DNA from: Hyphomonadaceae bacterium UBA2389
Lineage (GTDB): Bacteria; Pseudomonadota; Alphaproteobacteria; Caulobacterales; Aquidulcibacteraceae
Assembly: GCA_002343395.1 (NCBI GenBank)
Contig: DDSN01000116.1
Coordinates: 1 to 5,223, forward strand
Direction: 5' to 3'
DNA: 5,223 nucleotides
Shown piece by piece: positions 4,836 through 5,223 of the stretch (position 1 is its first letter; each line of letters opens with the position of its first letter). Under the pieces are notes generated by a model. It saw only the letters and a list, made by a program, of their open reading frames with translations, did no database searches and was not told where the DNA came from. The translations under genes and the position numbers were made by a program.

Positions 4836-5223
4836 CTATTTCGTGCCCTTGGTTCCTTTGGTGCCCGCGTGCGCGGCGTGCCATGTCTTCACGGCGGCCA
4901 TCGTGCCGGTGATGTGGCCCTTGGGCGCCATTTCCGAATGCACGAAGATGATCTTGCCGTCGGGCGCGATCACGTAGGACGTGCGGTTGGAGCGGCCGGG
5001 CATGAGCGCGAGCGGCACGTCGTATTTCTCGATGAGCGCCTTGTCGGCGACGCCGACCGCGAACTTGTTGCGGCATTCCTTCACGGAGAACTCGTTGAGC
5101 TTCTCGATCGGGTCGTTGGACATGCCGATGACGGTCGCGCCCATGCTGGCGAAATCGTCCGTCGCCTCGGCGAAGGCGTTGGCCTCGACGGTGCAGCCCG
5201 GCGTGTCGTCCTTCGGGTAGAAG
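4836..5223 (-). CDS. Peroxiredoxin, PrxQ/BCP type, 5'-truncated by window edge
   Basis: A thiol peroxidase that reduces hydrogen peroxide and organic hydroperoxides, in the cytosol unless the missing N-terminus carries a signal. The visible 128 residues begin FYPKDDTPGCTVEANAF, the PrxQ/BCP active site; the peroxidatic Cys is visible residue 10 (codon at 5193-5195). Later landmarks are GATVIGMSND (28-37) and NRTSYVIAPDGKII (79-92). The reading frame stays open to the right edge, and about 40-50 N-terminal residues should lie outside. The E. coli-BCP-type resolving Cys five residues after the peroxidatic one is Asn15 here; the only other Cys is residue 50 (VKECRNKF), a candidate resolving residue of the alpha2-alpha3 kind. 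The C-terminus ends in three GTK repeats. It converges on the DUF1428 gene. Confidence 0.94.
   Translation of the reverse strand, partial: FYPKDDTPGCTVEANAFAEATDDFASMGATVIGMSNDPIEKLNEFSVKECRNKFAVGVADKALIEKYDVPLALMPGRSNRTSYVIAPDGKIIFVHSEMAPKGHITGTMAAVKTWHAAHAGTKGTKGTK
4839..4865 (-). repeat. Three 9-bp imperfect tandem units encoding Gly-Thr-Lys
   Basis: The last nine codons of the peroxiredoxin encode (GTK)3. The units are GGCACCAAA, GGAACCAAG and GGCACGAAA, so the protein repeat is exact while the DNA has drifted at third positions. It makes a short flexible basic tail outside the peroxiredoxin fold. Confidence 0.75.

Overview
The window is GC-rich, protein-dense bacterial DNA with short intergenic gaps, most likely from an alphaproteobacterium (perhaps Caulobacterales or a relative). 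The assignment is my inference from codon use, from promoters that place transcription starts on the start codon, and from the look of the proteins; no rRNA or other marker gene is present. There is no tRNA, rRNA, insertion sequence or CRISPR array, and no long gene-free stretch.

Left region (1-1969), histidine degradation. A minus-strand hutI (imidazolonepropionase, cut by the left edge) diverges across 46 bp from a plus-strand arginase-family gene that is best read as hutG (formimidoylglutamase). HutI opens the imidazolone ring to give N-formimidoyl-L-glutamate, and HutG would hydrolyse that directly to glutamate and formamide. The two genes therefore encode consecutive steps. The gap holds an 8-bp palindrome, TCTATAGA, that reads as a -10 box on both strands.

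Middle (1966-2319). A small MmcQ/YjbR-family gene lies convergent to hutG; the two stop codons share one CTAG.

Right region (2369-4832), a TetR-controlled operon. A TetR repressor gene with a good promoter and a near-perfect operator between its -35 and -10 boxes is followed on the same strand by four small genes: an SRPBCC/AHSA1 protein, a VOC (glyoxalase-fold) protein, a second VOC-fold protein of the PhnB-like PF06983 type, and a DUF1428 (YbaA-like) protein. Gaps are 4, 55, 20 and 12 bp, and each downstream start has a Shine-Dalgarno. All four are small soluble proteins; the first three belong to folds that bind or transform small molecules. The ligand sensed and the chemistry performed are unknown. 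This operon is the least understood part of the window.

Right edge (4836-5223). A peroxiredoxin of the PrxQ/BCP type on the minus strand converges on the operon with only 3 bp between stop codons. Its N-terminus lies outside the window.
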